Assembly (NCBI GenBank): GCA_036924085.1
Contig: JAVGWX010000011.1
Coordinates: 37,203,210-37,267,209, forward strand
Length of the DNA stretch: 64,000 nucleotides
Source of the DNA: Ariolimax columbianus
Lineage: Eukaryota > Mollusca > Gastropoda > Stylommatophora > Arionidae
Direction of reading: 5' to 3'
In this document: positions 10,410-24,080 of the stretch, piece after piece
How the letters are laid out: each line of letters starts with the position of its first letter
Numbering within the stretch: position 1 is the stretch's first letter
Position numbers and translations under genes: made by a program
The notes under the pieces: model-generated
What the model saw: only the letters and a program-made list of their open reading frames with translations
What the model was told of the DNA's origin: nothing
Databases searched by the model: none

Positions 10410-10560
10410 TGAACAGCTTCTTCTTTTTCCATTCCTTTTTCTTGTATTTCTTCTTCATTTTTTCGTTCTTGTTTCGTTCTTTTTCTTCTTCTTCTCCTCG
10501 TCCCCCCTTCCCTTCCTCCTCCTCCTTGTTCTTCTTCATCTTCATCATACAGTTCGATCA
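10410..10560. repeat. Pyrimidine-rich (TTC/TTT)n tract
   Basis: About 150 bp of T/C almost without purines on the plus strand. The phenylalanine/serine-rich frames over it are artefacts. Confidence 0.9.
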
Positions 10561-10584
10561 ACTGATGCTATGTTTCCAGCCCAT

Positions 10585-10975
10585 TGAAGTTCACGAAGAA
10601 GACTGCGTTTCAGGTCTCCGCAGGTCGCTCGCAGCTGTTCAAGCATGGCCGCTCCCCAGGGTCAGACGCCTCTCTTTGGTCTGCATAAGTAAAGTAGTCA
10701 TGCAGGATATGTTCTGGTCTTTGCTTGGGTGTTCGGCAATCGCATGTGTCTTTACAACTTATTATGTGGAGGTGGCCATTGAGTCTGCAGTGTCCTGTTC
10801 TGTCTCAAGATCTTTGCCTGCCCATCTCTGCCAAGTTTGTCTATGCTGTCATTGTATGGATTGTATTCTTTGTGCTTGTCTCTCTATTCCATGTTCATGG
10901 ATCGTTTAATGAGAGTCTTTGTGTTTTGATAGCGGTATGGACAACATTACAACTGAAGCAATTCAACCGTGTAGA
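10585..10975 (-). pseudogene. LINE-K C-terminal remnant (zinc-knuckle tail)
   Basis: The minus strand reads NDSIDKLGRDGQAKI, a short arginine-rich stretch and then a C-D-C ... H ... tail across several frames, ending in sequence that reads gagacctgaaacgcagtctt and then cttcgtgaactt. The same tail recurs on the plus strand at 62040-62300 and 63928-63996, where it is split by another insertion. Such C.C...H...C tails end the RNase H-bearing LINEs of the I/Jockey type. It is frameshifted and non-functional. Confidence 0.65.
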
Positions 10976-11460
10976 AAGATAATGATGAGGAAAGAATCTT
11001 TAAGAGAGTATGGAAAGACGAGTACAAGATGATTGACAGAAAAGCTACAATATTACCAGAGACAGTACAGTAAGCTGTGCTGCACACAGGGCGCTATTGC
11101 TGACGTCCTACAGTAAGCTGTGCTGCACACAGGGCGCTATTGCTGAAGTCCTACAGGAGGTTGGCTGCACACAGGGCGCTATTGCTGTAGTCCTACAGTA
11201 AGCTGTGCTGCACACAGGGCGCTATTGTTGTAGTCCTACAGTAAACTGTGCTGCACACAGGGCGCTATTGTTGTAGTCCTACAGTAAACTGTGCTGCACA
11301 CAGGGCGCTATTGCTGAAGTCCTACAGGAGGTTGGCTGCACACAGTGCGCTATTGCTGAAGTCCTACAGGAGGTTGGCTGCACACAGGGCGCTATTGCTG
11401 TAGTCCTACAGTAAGCTGTGCTGCACACAGGGCGCTATTGTTGTAGTCCTACAGTAAACT

Positions 11461-14400
11461 GTGCTGCACACAGGGCGCTATTGTTGTAGTCCTACAGTAA
11501 ACTGTGCTGCACACAGGGCGCTATTGCTGAAGTCCTACAGGAGGTTGGCTGCACACACGGCGCTATTGCTGAAGTCCTACAGGAGGTTGGCTGCACACAG
11601 AGCGCTATTGCTGAAGTCCTACAGTAAGCTGTGCTGCACACAGGGCGCTATTGCTGAAGTCCTACAGGAGGTTGGCTGCACACAAGGCGCTATTGCTGAA
11701 GTCCTACAGGAGGTTGGCTGCACACAGGGCGCTATTGCTGAAGTCCTACAGGAGGTTGGCTGCACACAGAGCGCTATTGCTGAAGTCCTACAGTAAGCTG
11801 TGCTGCACACAGAGCGCTATTGCTGAAGTCCTACAGGAGGTTGGCTGCACACAGGGCGCTATTGCTGAAGTCCTACAGGAGGTTGGCTGCACACAGAGCG
11901 CTATTGCTGAAGTCCTACAGGAGGTTGGCTGCACACAGGGCGCTATTGCTGTAGTCCTACAGTAAACTGTGCTGTACACAGAGCGCTATTGGTGAAGTCC
12001 TACAGGAGGTTGGCTGCACACACGGCGCTATTGCTGTAGTCCTACAGTAAACTGTGCTGTACACAGGGCGCTATTGCTGAAGTCCTACAGGAGGTTGGCT
12101 GCACACAGGGCGCTATTGCTGTAGTCCTACAGTAAGCTGTGCTGCACACAGGGCGCTATTGCTGAAGTCCTACAGGAGGTTGGCTGCACACAGGGCGCTA
12201 TTGCTGTAGTCCTACAGTAAGCTGTGCTGCACACAGGGCGCTATTGCTGAAGTCCTACAGGAGGTTGGCTGCACACAGGGCGCTATTGCTGTAGTCCTAC
12301 AGTAAGCTGTGCTGTACACAGAGCGCTATTGCTGTAGTCCTACAGTAAGCTGTGCTGTACACAGAGCGCTATTGCTGAAGTCCTACAGTAAGCTGTGCTG
12401 CACACAGAGCGCTATTGCTGTAGTCCTACAGTAAGCTGTGCTGCACACAGAGCGCTATTGCTGTAGTCCTACAGTAAGCTGTGCTGCACACAGGGCGCTA
12501 TTGCTGAAGTCCTACAGTAAACTGTGCTGTACACAGAGCGCTATTGCTGAAGTACTACAGTAAACTGTGCTGCACACAGAGCGCTATTGCTGAAGTCCTG
12601 CAGTAAACTGTGTTGCACACAGAGCGCTATTGCTGAAGTCCTACAGTAAACTGTGCTGCACACAGAGCGCTATTGCTGAAGTCCTACAGTAAACTGTGCT
12701 GCACACAGGGCGCTATTGCTGAAGTCCTACAGTAAACTGTGCTGCACACAGAGCGCTATTGCTGAAGTCCTACAGTAAACTGTGCTGCACACAGAGCGCT
12801 ATTGCTGAAGTCCTACAGTAAACTGTGCTGCACACAGAGCGCTATTGCTGAAGTCCTACAGTAAACTGTGCTGCACACAGAGCGCTATTGCTGAAGTCCT
12901 ACAGTAAACTGTGCTGCACACAGAGCGCTATTGTTGTAGTCCTACAGTAAACTGTGCTGCACACAGAGCGCTATTGCTGTAGTCCTACAGTAAACTGTGC
13001 TGCACACAGAGCGCTATTGTTGTAGTCCTACAGTAAACTGTGCTGCACACAGAGCGCTATTGCTGAAGTCCTACAGTAAACTGTGCTGCACACAGAGCGC
13101 TATTGCTGTAGTCCTACAGTAAACTGTGCTGCACACAGGGCGCTATTGCTGTAGTCCTACAGTAAACTGTGCTGCACACAGAGCGCTATTGCTGTAGTCC
13201 TACAGTAAACTGTGCTGCACACAGGGCGCTATTGCTGTAGTCCTACAGTAAACTGTGCTGCACACAGAGCGCTATTGCTGTAGTCCTACAGTAAACTGTG
13301 CTGCACACAGAGCGCTATTGCTGTAGTCCTACAGTAAACTGTGCTGCACACAGGGCGCTATTGCTGAAGTCCTACAGTAAACTGTGCTGCACACAGAGCG
13401 CTATTGCTGTAGTCCTACAGTAAACTGTGCTGCACACAGAGCGCTATTGATGTAGTCCTACAGTAAACTGTGCTGCACACAGAGCGCTATTGCTGTAGTC
13501 CTACAGTAAACTGTGCTGCACACAGAGCGCTATTGCTGTAGTCCTACAGTAAACTGTGCTGCACACAGAGCGCTATTGCTGTAGTCCTACAGTAAACTGT
13601 GCTGCACACAGAGCGCTATTGCTGTAGTCCTACAGTAAACTGTGCTGCACACAGGGCGCTATTGCTGTAGTCCTACAGTAAACTGTGCTGCACACAGAGC
13701 GCTATTGATGTAGTCCTACAGTAAACTGTGCTGCACACAGAGCGCTATTGCTGTAGTCCTACAGTAAACTGTGCTGCACACAGAGCGCTATTGCTGTAGT
13801 CCTACAGTAAACTGTGCTGCACACAGGGCGCTATTGCTGTAGTCCTACAGTAAACTGTGCTGCACACAGGGCGCTATTGATGTAGTCCTACAGTAAACTG
13901 TGCTGCACACAGAGCGCTATTGCTGTAGTCCTACAGTAAACTGTGCTGCACACAGAGCGCTATTGATGTAGTCCTACAGTAAACTGTGCTGCACACAGAG
14001 CGCTATTGCTGTAGTCCTACAGTAAACTGTGCTGCACACAGAGCGCTATTGTTGTAGTCCTACAGTAAACTGTGCTGCACACAGAGCGCTATTGATGTAG
14101 TCCTACAGTAAACTGTGCTGCACACAGAGCGCTATTGCTGTAGTCCTACAGTAAACTGTGCTGCACACAGAGCGCTATTGCTGTAGTCCTACAGTAAACT
14201 GTGCTGCACACAGAGCGCTATTGATGTAGTCCTACAGTAAACTGTGCTGCACACAGAGCGCTATTGCTGTAGTCCTACAGTAAACTGTGCTGCACACAGA
14301 GCGCTATTGCTGTAGTCCTACAGTAAACTGTGCTGCACACAGAGCGCTATTGCTGTAGTCCTACAGTAAACTGTGCTGCACACAGAGCGCTATTGATGTA

Positions 14401-15017
14401 GTCCTACAGTAAACTGTGCTGCACACAGAGCGCTATTGATGTAGTCCTACAGTAAACTGTGCTGCACACAGAGCGCTATTGCTGTAGTCCTACAGTAAAC
14501 TGTGCTGCACACAGAGCGCTATTGCTGTAGTCCTACAGTAAACTGTGCTGCACACAGAGCGCTATTGCTGTAGTCCTACAGTAAACTGTGCTGCACACAG
14601 AGCGCTATTGCTGTAGTCCTACAGTAAACTGTGCTGCACACAGAGCGCTATTGCTGTAGTCCTACAGTAAACTGTGCTGCACACAGAGCGCTATTGCTGT
14701 AGTCCTACAGTAAACTGTGCTGCACACAGAGCGCTATTGCTGTAGTCCTACAGTAAACTGTGCTGCACACAGAGCGCTATTGCTGTAGTCCTACAGTAAA
14801 CTGTGCTGCACACAGAGCGCTATTGCTGTAGTCCTACAGTAAACTGTGCTGCACACAGAGCGCTATTGCTGTAGTCCTACAGTAAACTGTGCTGCACACA
14901 GAGCGCTATTGCTGTAGTCCTACAGTAAACTGTGCTGCACACAGAGCGCTATTGCTGTAGTCCTACAGTAAACTGTGCTACACACAGAGCGCTATTGCTG
15001 TAGTCCTACAGTAAACT
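11461..15017. repeat. Satellite segment 1 (3,557 bp to the next equivalent point)
   Basis: The variant pattern starting at 11461 recurs at 15018. The offset of 3,557 bp equals 83 monomers (12 of 42 bp plus 71 of 43 bp), and I count 12 'gaggttgg' monomers in this segment, which agrees. The first roughly 1.4 kb is closely similar to segments 2 and 3. The remainder is a long run of nearly uniform 43-bp monomers. Confidence 0.85.
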
Positions 15018-17714
15018 GTGCTGCACACAGAGCGCTATTGCTGTAGTCCTACAGTAAACTGTGCTGCACACAGAGCGCTATTGCTGAAGTCCTACAGGAG
15101 GTTGGCTGCACACACGGCGCTATTGCTGAAGTCCTACAGGAGGTTCGCTGCACACAGAGCGCTATTGCTGAAGTCCTACAGTAAGCTGTGCTGCACACAG
15201 GGCGCTATTGCTGAAGTCCTACAGGAGGTTGGCTGCACACAGGGCGCTATTGCTGAAGTCCTACAGGAGGTTGGCTGCACACAGGGCGCTATTGCTGAAG
15301 TCTTACAGGAGGTTGGCTGCACACAGAGCGCTATTGCTGAAGTCCTACAGTAAGCTGTGCTGCACACAGAGCGCTATTGGTGAAGTCCTACAGGAGGTTG
15401 GCTGCACACAGGGCGCTATTGCTGAAGTCCTACAGGAGGTTGGCTGCACACAGAGCGCTATTGCTGAAGTCCTACAGGAGGTTGGCTGCACACAGGGCGC
15501 TATTGCTGTAGTCCTACAGTAAACTGTGCTGTACACAGAGCGCTATTGGTGAAGTCCTACAGGAGGTTGGCTGCACACAGGGCGCTATTGCTGTAGTCCT
15601 ACAGTAAACTGTGCTGTACACAGGGCGCTATTGCTGAAGTCCTACAGGAGGTTGGCTGCACACAGGGCGCTATTGCTGTAGTCCTACAGTAAGCTGTGCT
15701 GCACACAGGGCGCTATTGCTGAAGTCCTACAGGAGGTTGGCTGCACACAGGGCGCTATTGCTGTAGTCCTACAGTAAGCTGTGCTGCACACAGGGCGCTA
15801 TTGCTGAAGTCCTACAGGAGGTTGGCTGCACACAGGGCGCTATTGCTGTAGTCCTACAGTAAGCTGTGCTGTACACAGAGCGCTATTGCTGTAGTCCTAC
15901 AGTAAGCTGTGCTGTACACAGAGCGCTATTGCTGAAGTCCTACAGTAAGCTGTGCTGCACACAGAGCGCTATTGCTGTAGTCCTACAGTAAGCTGTGCTG
16001 CACACAGAGCGCTACTGCTGTAGTCCTACAGTAAGCTGTGCTGCACACAGGGCGCTATTGCTGAAGTCCTACAGTAAACTGTGCTGTACACAGAGCGCTA
16101 TTGCTGAAGTCCTACAGTAAACTGTGCTGCACACAGAGCGCTATTGCTGAAGTCCTACAGTAAACTGTGCTGCACACAGAGCGCTATTGCTGAAGTCCTA
16201 CAGTAAACTGTGCTGCACACAGAGCGCTATTGCTGAAGTCCTACAGTAAACTGTGCTGCACACAGGGCGCTATTGCTGAAGTCCTACAGTAAACTGTGCT
16301 GCACACAGAGCGCTATTGCTGAAGTCCTACAGTAAACTGTGCTGCACACAGAGCGCTATTGCTGAAGTCCTACAGTAAACTGTGCTGCACACAGAGCGCT
16401 ATTGCTGAAGTCCTACAGTAAACTGTGCTGTACACAGGGCGCTATTGTTGTAGTCCTACAGTAAACTGTGCTGCACACAGAGCGCTATTGCTGTAGTCCT
16501 ACAGTAAGCTGTGCTGCACACAGGGCGCTATTGCTGTAGTCCTACAGTAAACTGTGCTGCACACAGAGCGCTATTGCTGAAGTCCTACAGTAAACTGTGC
16601 TGCACACAGAGCGCTATTGTTGTAGTCCTACAGTAAACTGTGCTGCACACAGAGCGCTATTGCTGTAGTCCTACAGTAAACTGTGCTGCACACAGAGCGC
16701 TATTGTTGTAGTCCTACAGTAAACTGTCCTGCACACAGAGCGCTATTGCTGTAGTCCTACAGTAAACTGTGCTGCACACAGAGCGCTATTGCTGTAGTCC
16801 TACAGTAAACTGTGCTGCACACAGAGCGCTATTGCTGTAGTCCTACAGTAAACTGTGCTGCACACAGAGCGCTATTGTTGTAGTCCTACAGTAAACTGTG
16901 CTGCACACAGAGCGCTATTGATGTAGTCCTACAGTAAACTGTGCTGCACACAGAGCGCTATTGCTGAAGTCCTACAGTAAACTGTGCTGCACACAGAGCG
17001 CTATTGCTGAAGTCCTACAGTAAACTGTGCTGCACACAGAGCGCTATTGCTGAAGTCCTACAGTAAACTGTGCTGTACACAGGGCGCTATTGTTGTAGTC
17101 CTACAGTAAACTGTGCTGCACACAGAGCGCTATTGCTGTAGTCCTACAGTAAGCTGTGCTGCACACAGGGCGCTATTGCTGTAGTCCTACAGTAAACTGT
17201 GCTGCACACAGAGCGCTATTGCTGAAGTCCTACAGTAAACTGTGCTGCACACAGAGCGCTATTGTTGTAGTCCTACAGTAAACTGTGCTGCACACAGAGC
17301 GCTATTGCTGTAGTCCTACAGTAAACTGTGCTGCACACAGAGCGCTATTGTTGTAGTCCTACAGTAAACTGTCCTGCACACAGAGCGCTATTGCTGTAGT
17401 CCTACAGTAAACTGTGCTGCACACAGAGCGCTATTGATGTAGTCCTACAGTAAACTGTGCTGCACACAGAGCGCTATTGCTGTAGTCCTACAGTAAACTG
17501 TGCTGCACACAGAGCGCTATTGTTGTAGTCCTACAGTAAACTGTGCTGCACACAGAGCGCTATTGATGTAGTCCTACAGTAAACTGTGCTGCACACAGAG
17601 CGCTATTGCTGTAGTCCTACAGTAAACTGTGCTGCACACAGAGCGCTATTGCTGTAGTCCTACAGTAAACTGTGCTGCACACAGAGCGCTATTGCTGTAG
17701 TCCTACAGTAAACT
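15018..17714. repeat. Satellite segment 2 (2,697 bp to the next equivalent point)
   Basis: The offset to segment 3 is 2,697 bp, or 63 monomers (12 of 42 bp plus 51 of 43 bp); 12 'gaggttgg'-type monomers are present. Rare variants confirm the register: gctactgctg at about 16010 recurs at 18707, and actgtcctgc at 16727 recurs at 19424. Near-identity with segment 3 runs to about 16960/19657. An inner 645-bp (15-monomer) duplication is also seen: actgtcctgc recurs at 17372 and tacacagggc at 16431 recurs at 17076. Confidence 0.9.
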
Positions 17715-19657
17715 GTGCTGCACACAGAGCGCTATTGCTGTAGTCCTACAGTAAACTGTGCTGCACACAGAGCGCTATTGCTGAAGTCCTACAGGAGGTT
17801 GGCTGCACACACGGCGCTATTGCTGAAGTCCTACAGGAGGTTGGCTGCACACAGAGCGCTATTGCTGAAGTCCTACAGTAAGCTGTGCTGCACACAGGGC
17901 GCTATTGCTGAAGTCCTACAGGAGGTTGGCTGCACACAGGGCGCTATTGCTGAAGTCCTACAGGAGGTTGGCTGCACACAGGGCGCTATTGCTGAAGTCC
18001 TACAGGAGGTTGGCTGCACACAGAGCGCTATTGCTGAAGTCCTACAGTAAGCTGTGCTGCACACAGAGCGCTATTGGTGAAGTCCTACAGGAGGTTGGCT
18101 GCACACAGGGCGCTATTGCTGAAGTCCTACAGGAGGTTGGCTGCACACAGAGCGCTATTGCTGAAGTCCTACAGGAGGTTGGCTGCACACAGGGCGCTAT
18201 TGCTGTAGTCCTACAGTAAACTGTGCTGTACACAGAGCGCTATTGGTGAAGTCCTACAGGAGGTTGGCTGCACACAGGGCGCTATTGCTGTAGTCCTACA
18301 GTAAACTGTGCTGTACACAGGGCGCTATTGCTGAAGTCCTACAGGAGGTTGGCTGCACACAGGGCGCTATTGCTGTAGTCCTACAGTAAGCTGTGCTGCA
18401 CACAGGGCGCTATTGCTGAAGTCCTACAGGAGGTTGGCTGCACACAGGGCGCTATTGCTGTAGTCCTACAGTAAGCTGTGCTGCACACAGGGCGCTATTG
18501 CTGAAGTCCTACAGGAGGTTGGCTGCACACAGGGCGCTATTGCTGTAGTCCTACAGTAAGCTGTGCTGTACACAGAGCGCTATTGCTGTAGTCCTACAGT
18601 AAGCTGTGCTGTACACAGAGCGCTATTGCTGAAGTCCTACAGTAAGCTGTGCTGCACACAGAGCGCTATTGCTGTAGTCCTACAGTAAGCTGTGCTGCAC
18701 ACAGAGCGCTACTGCTGTAGTCCTACAGTAAGCTGTGCTGCACACAGGGCGCTATTGCTGAAGTCCTACAGTAAACTGTGCTGTACACAGAGCGCTATTG
18801 CTGAAGTCCTACAGTAAACTGTGCTGCACACAGAGCGCTATTGCTGAAGTCCTACAGTAAACTGTGCTGCACACAGAGCGCTATTGCTGAAGTCCTACAG
18901 TAAACTGTGCTGCACACAGAGCGCTATTGCTGAAGTCCTACAGTAAACTGTGCTGCACACAGGGCGCTATTGCTGAAGTCCTACAGTAAACTGTGCTGCA
19001 CACAGAGCGCTATTGCTGAAGTCCTACAGTAAACTGTGCTGCACACAGAGCGCTATTGCTGAAGTCCTACAGTAAACTGTGCTGCACACAGAGCGCTATT
19101 GCTGAAGTCCTACAGTAAACTGTGCTGTACACAGGGCGCTATTGTTGTAGTCCTACAGTAAACTGTGCTGCACACAGAGCGCTATTGCTGTAGTCCTACA
19201 GTAAGCTGTGCTGCACACAGGGCGCTATTGCTGTAGTCCTACAGTAAACTGTGCTGCACACAGAGCGCTATTGCTGAAGTCCTACAGTAAACTGTGCTGC
19301 ACACAGAGCGCTATTGTTGTAGTCCTACAGTAAACTGTGCTGCACACAGAGCGCTATTGCTGTAGTCCTACAGTAAACTGTGCTGCACACAGAGCGCTAT
19401 TGTTGTAGTCCTACAGTAAACTGTCCTGCACACAGAGCGCTATTGCTGTAGTCCTACAGTAAACTGTGCTGCACACAGAGCGCTATTGCTGTAGTCCTAC
19501 AGTAAACTGTGCTGCACACAGAGCGCTATTGCTGTAGTCCTACAGTAAACTGTGCTGCACACAGAGCGCTATTGTTGTAGTCCTACAGTAAACTGTGCTG
19601 CACACAGAGCGCTATTGATGTAGTCCTACAGTAAACTGTGCTGCACACAGAGCGCTA
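17715..19657. repeat. Satellite segment 3, near-identical to segment 2
   Basis: About 1.94 kb matching 15018-16960 at an offset of 2,697 bp, including the same rare variants. It lacks the 645-bp inner duplication of segment 2. High identity over tens of monomers indicates recent segmental duplication by unequal exchange or replication slippage. Confidence 0.85.
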
Positions 19658-21639
19658 TTGCTGTAGTCCTACAGTAAACTGTGCTGCACACAGAGCGCTA
19701 TTGCTGTAGTCCTACAGTAAACTGTGCTGCACACAGAGCGCTATTGATGTAGTCCTACAGTAAACTGTGCTGCACACAGAGCGCTATTGCTGTAGTCCTA
19801 CAGTAAACTGTGCTGCACACAGAGCGCTATTGATGTAGTCCTACAGTAAACTGTGCTGCACACAGAGCGCTATTGATGTAGTCCTACAGTAAACTGTGCT
19901 GCACACAGAGCGCTATTGCTGTAGTCCTACAGTAAACTGTGCTGCACACAGAGCGCTATTGCTGTAGTCCTACAGTAAACTGTGCTGCACACAGAGCGCT
20001 ATTGATGTAGTCCTACAGTAAACTGTGCTGCACACAGAGCGCTATTGCTGTAGTCCTACAGTAAACTGTGCTGCACACAGAGCGCTATTGCTGTAGTCCT
20101 ACAGTAAACTGTGCTGTACACAGAGCGCTATTGCTGAAGTCCTACAGTAAACTGTGCTGTACACAGAGCGCTATTGCTGAAGTCCTACAGTAAACTGTGC
20201 TGCACACAGAGCGCTATTGCTGTAGTCCTACAGTAAACTGTGCTGCACACAGAGCGCTATTGCTGTAGTCCTACAGTAAACTGTGCTGCACACAGAGCGC
20301 TATTGCTGTAGTCCTACAGTAAACTGTGCTGCACACAGAGCCCTATTGTTGTAGTCCTACAGTAAACTGTGCTGCACACAGAGCGCTATTGCTGTAGTCC
20401 TACAGTAAACTGTGCTGCACACAGAGCGCTATTGCTGTAGTCCTACAGTAAACTGTGCTGCACACAGAGCGCTATTGCTGTAGTCCTACAGTAAACTGTG
20501 CTGCACACAGAGCGCTATTGCTGTAGTCCTACAGTAAACTGTGCTGCACACAGAGCGCTATTGCTGTAGTCCTACAGTAAACTGTGCTGCACACAGAGCG
20601 CTATTGCTGTAGTCCTACAGTAAACTGTGCTGCACACAGAGCGCTATTGCTGTAGTCCTACAGTAAACTGTGCTGCACACAGAGCGCTATTGCTGTAGTC
20701 CTACAGTAAACTGTGCTGCACACAGAGCGCTATTGCTGTAGTCCTACAGTAAACTGTGCTGCACACAGATCGCTATTGCTGTAGTCCTACAGTAAACTGT
20801 GCTGCACACAGAGCGCTATTGCTGTAGTCCTACAGTAAACTGTGCTGCACACAGAGCGCTATTGCTGTAGTCCTACAGTAAACTGTGCTGCACACAGAGC
20901 GCTATTGCTGTAGTCCTACAGTAAACTGTGCTGCACACAGAGCGCTATTGCTGTAGTCCTACAGTAAACTGTGCTGCACACAGAGCGCTATTGCTGTAGT
21001 CCTACAGTAAACTGTGCTGCACACAGAGCGCTATTGCTGTAGTCCTACAGTAAACTGTGCTGCACACAGAGCGCTATTGCTGTAGTCCTACAGTAAACTG
21101 TGCTGCACACAGAGCGCTATTGATGTAGTCCTACAGGAGGTTGGCTGCACACAGAGCGCTATTGCTGTAGTCCTACAGTAAACTGTGCTGCACACAGAGC
21201 GCTATTGTTGTAGTCCTACAGTAAACTGTGCTGCACACAGAGCGCTATTGCTGTAGTCCTACAGTAAACTGTGCTGCACACAGAGCGCTATTGTTGTAGT
21301 CCTACAGTAAACTGTGCTGCACACAGAGCGCTTTTGATGTAGTCCTACAGTAAACTGTGCTGCACACAGAGCGCTATTGCTGTAGTCCTACAGTAAACTG
21401 TGCTGCACACAGAGCGCTATTGCTGTAGTCCTACAGTAAACTGTGCTGCACACAGAGCGCTATTGCTGTAGTCCTACAGTAAACTGTGCTGCACACAGAG
21501 CGCTATTGTTGTAGTCCTACAGTAAACTGTGCTGCACACAGAGCGCTTTTGATGTAGTCCTACAGTAAACTGTGCTGCACACAGAGCGCTATTGATGTAG
21601 TCCTACAGTAAACTGTGCTGCACACAGAGCGCTATTGCT

Positions 21640-24080
21640 GTAGTCCTACAGGAGGTTGGCTGCACACAGAGCGCTATTGCTGTAGTCCTACAGGAGGTTG
21701 GATGCACACAGAGCGCTATTGCTGTAGTCCTACAGTAAACTGTGCTGCACACAGAGCGCTATTGCTGTAGTCCTACAGGAGGTTGGATGCACACAGAGCG
21801 CTATTGATGTAGTCCTACAGGAGATTGGCTGCACACAGAGCGCTATTGCTGTAGTCCTACAGTAAACTGTGCTGCACACAGAGCGCTATTGCTGTAGTCC
21901 TACAGTAAACTGTGCTGCACACAGAGCGCTATTGCTGTAGTCCTACAGGAGGTTGGCTGCACACAGAGCGCTATTGCTGTAGTCCTACAGGAGATTGGCT
22001 GCACACAGAGCGCTATTGCTGTAGTCATACAGTAAACTGTGCTGCACACAGAGCGCTATTGCTGTAGTCCTACAGTAAACTGTGCTGCACACAGAGCGCT
22101 ATTGCTGTAGTCCTACAGTAAACTGTGCTGCACACAGAGCGCTATTGCTGTAGTCCTACAGGAGATTGGCTGCACACAGAGCGCTATTGCTGTAGTCCTA
22201 CAGGAGGTTGGATGCACACAGAGCGCTATTGCTGTAGTCCTACAGGAGATTGGCTGCACACAGAGCGCTATTGCTGTAGTCCTACAGGAGGTTGGATGCA
22301 CACAGAGCGCTATTGCTGTAGTCCTACAGGAGGTTGGCTGCACACAGAGCGCTATTGCTGTAGTCCTACAGGAGGTTGGATGCACACAGAGCGCTATTGC
22401 TGTAGTCCTACAGGAGGTTGGATGCACACAGAGCGCTATTGCTGTAGTCCTACAGGAGGTTGGATGCACACAGAGCGCTATTGCTGTAGTCCTACAGGAG
22501 GTTGGCTGCACACAGAGCGCTATTGCTGTAGTCCTACAGGAGGTTGGCTGCACACAGAGCGCTATTGCTGTAGTCCTACAGGAGATTGGATGCACACAGA
22601 GCGCTATTGCTGTAGTCCTACAGGAGGTTGGATGCACACAGAGCGCTATTGCTGTAGTCCTACAGGAGGTTGGATGCACACAGAGCGCTATTGCTGTAGT
22701 CCTACAGGAGGTTGGCTGCACACAGAGCGCTATTGCTGTAGTCCTACAGGAGGTTGGATGCACACAGAGCGCTATTGCTGTAGTCCTACAGGAGGTTGGC
22801 TGCACACAGAGCGCTATTGCTGTAGTCCTACAGGAGGTTGGATGCACACAGAGCGCTATTGCTGTAGTCCTACAGGAGGTTGGCTGCACACAGAGCGCTA
22901 TTGCTGTAGTCCTACAGGAGGTTGGATGCACACAGAGCGCTATTGCTGTAGTCCTACAGGAGATTGGATGTACACAGAGCGCTATTGCTGAAGTCCTACA
23001 GGAGATTGGATGTACACAGAGCGCTATTGCTGTAGTCCTACAGGAGGTTGGATGCACACAGAGCGCTATTGATGTAGTCCTACAGGAGGTTGGATGCACA
23101 CAGAGCGCTATTGCTGTAGTCCTACAGGAGGTTGGCTGCACACATAGCCCTATTGCTGTAGTCCTACAGGAGGTTGGATGCACACAGAGCGCTATTGCTG
23201 TAGTCCTACAGGAGATTGGATGCACACAGAGCGCTATTGATGTAGTCCTACAGGAGGTTGGCTGCACACAGAGCGCTATTGCTGTAGTCCTACAGGAGAT
23301 TGGATGCACACAGAGCCCTATTGCTGTAGTCCTACAGGAGGTTGGATGCACACAGAGCGCTATTGCTGTAGTCCTACAGGAGATTGGATGCACACAGAGC
23401 GCTATTGATGTAGTCCTACAGGAGGTTGGATGCACACAGAGCGCTATTGCTGTAGTCCTACAGGAGGTTGGATGCACACAGAGCGCTATTGCTGTAGTCC
23501 TACAGGAGGTTGGATGCACACAGAGCGCTATTGCTGTAGTCCTACAGGAGATTGGATGCACACAGAGCGCTATTGATGTAGTCCTACAGGAGATTGGATG
23601 CACACAGAGTCCTATTGCTGTAGTCCTACAGGAGGTTGGATGCACACAGAGCGCTATTGCTGTAGTCCTACAGGAGGTTGGATGCACACAGAGCGCTATT
23701 GATGTAGTCCTACAGGAGATTGGATGCACACAGAGCGCTATTGATATAGTCCTACAGGAGATTGGATGCACACAGAGCGCTATTGATGTAGTCCTACAGG
23801 AGATTGGATGCACACAGAGCCCTATTGCTGTAGTCCTACAGGAGGTTGGATGCACACAGAGCGCTATTGCTATAGTCCTACAGGAGATTGGATGCACACA
23901 GAGCCGTATTGCTGTAGTCCTACAGGAGATTGGATGCACACAGAGTCCTATTGCTGTAGTCCTACAGGAGGTTGGCTGCACACAGAGCCCTATTGTTGTA
24001 GTCCTACAGGAGGTTGGCTGCACACAGAGCCCTATTGCTGTAGTCCTACAGGAGATTGGCTGCACACAGAGCCCTATTGC
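21640..24080. repeat. Right-hand satellite domain dominated by 42-bp monomers
   Basis: From about 21640 the 'taaactgt' join is progressively replaced by gaggttgg or gagattgg, and the unit becomes gaggttggatgcacacagag plus 22 bp. Because 42 is divisible by 3, one minus frame stays open for 670 codons (22113-24125, a 14-residue repeat around IALCVHPTSCRTTA) and one plus frame for 288 codons (22125-22991). Near the right edge, variants such as gagccctattg accumulate, as expected at the ageing edge of a satellite. I infer no protein. Confidence 0.9.

Larger units (their letters stand above)
11068..24080. repeat. 13-kb satellite of 43-bp and 42-bp monomers
   Basis: About 300 tandem monomers. The main 43-bp form runs gctgcacacagagcgctatt, then gctgtagtcctacag, then taaactgt. 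A second form of 42 bp replaces the 'taaactgt' join with 'gaggttgg'. Common point variants are gagcgc/gggcgc, gtagtc/gaagtc and ctgctg/ctgatg/ctgttg. The 43-bp monomer contains two short inverted repeats (acagt-aa-actgt and ctgtg-ctgca-cacag). Variants are arranged in long higher-order blocks (separate entries). No unique spacers occur between units, so it is not a CRISPR array. The frames in it are period artefacts. Confidence 0.98.

Noticed and set aside
11068..24080. CRISPR-like appearance of the repeat array
   Set aside because: Units are directly tandem with no unique spacers, the monomer is repeated end to end with graded variants, and the window is eukaryotic in character.
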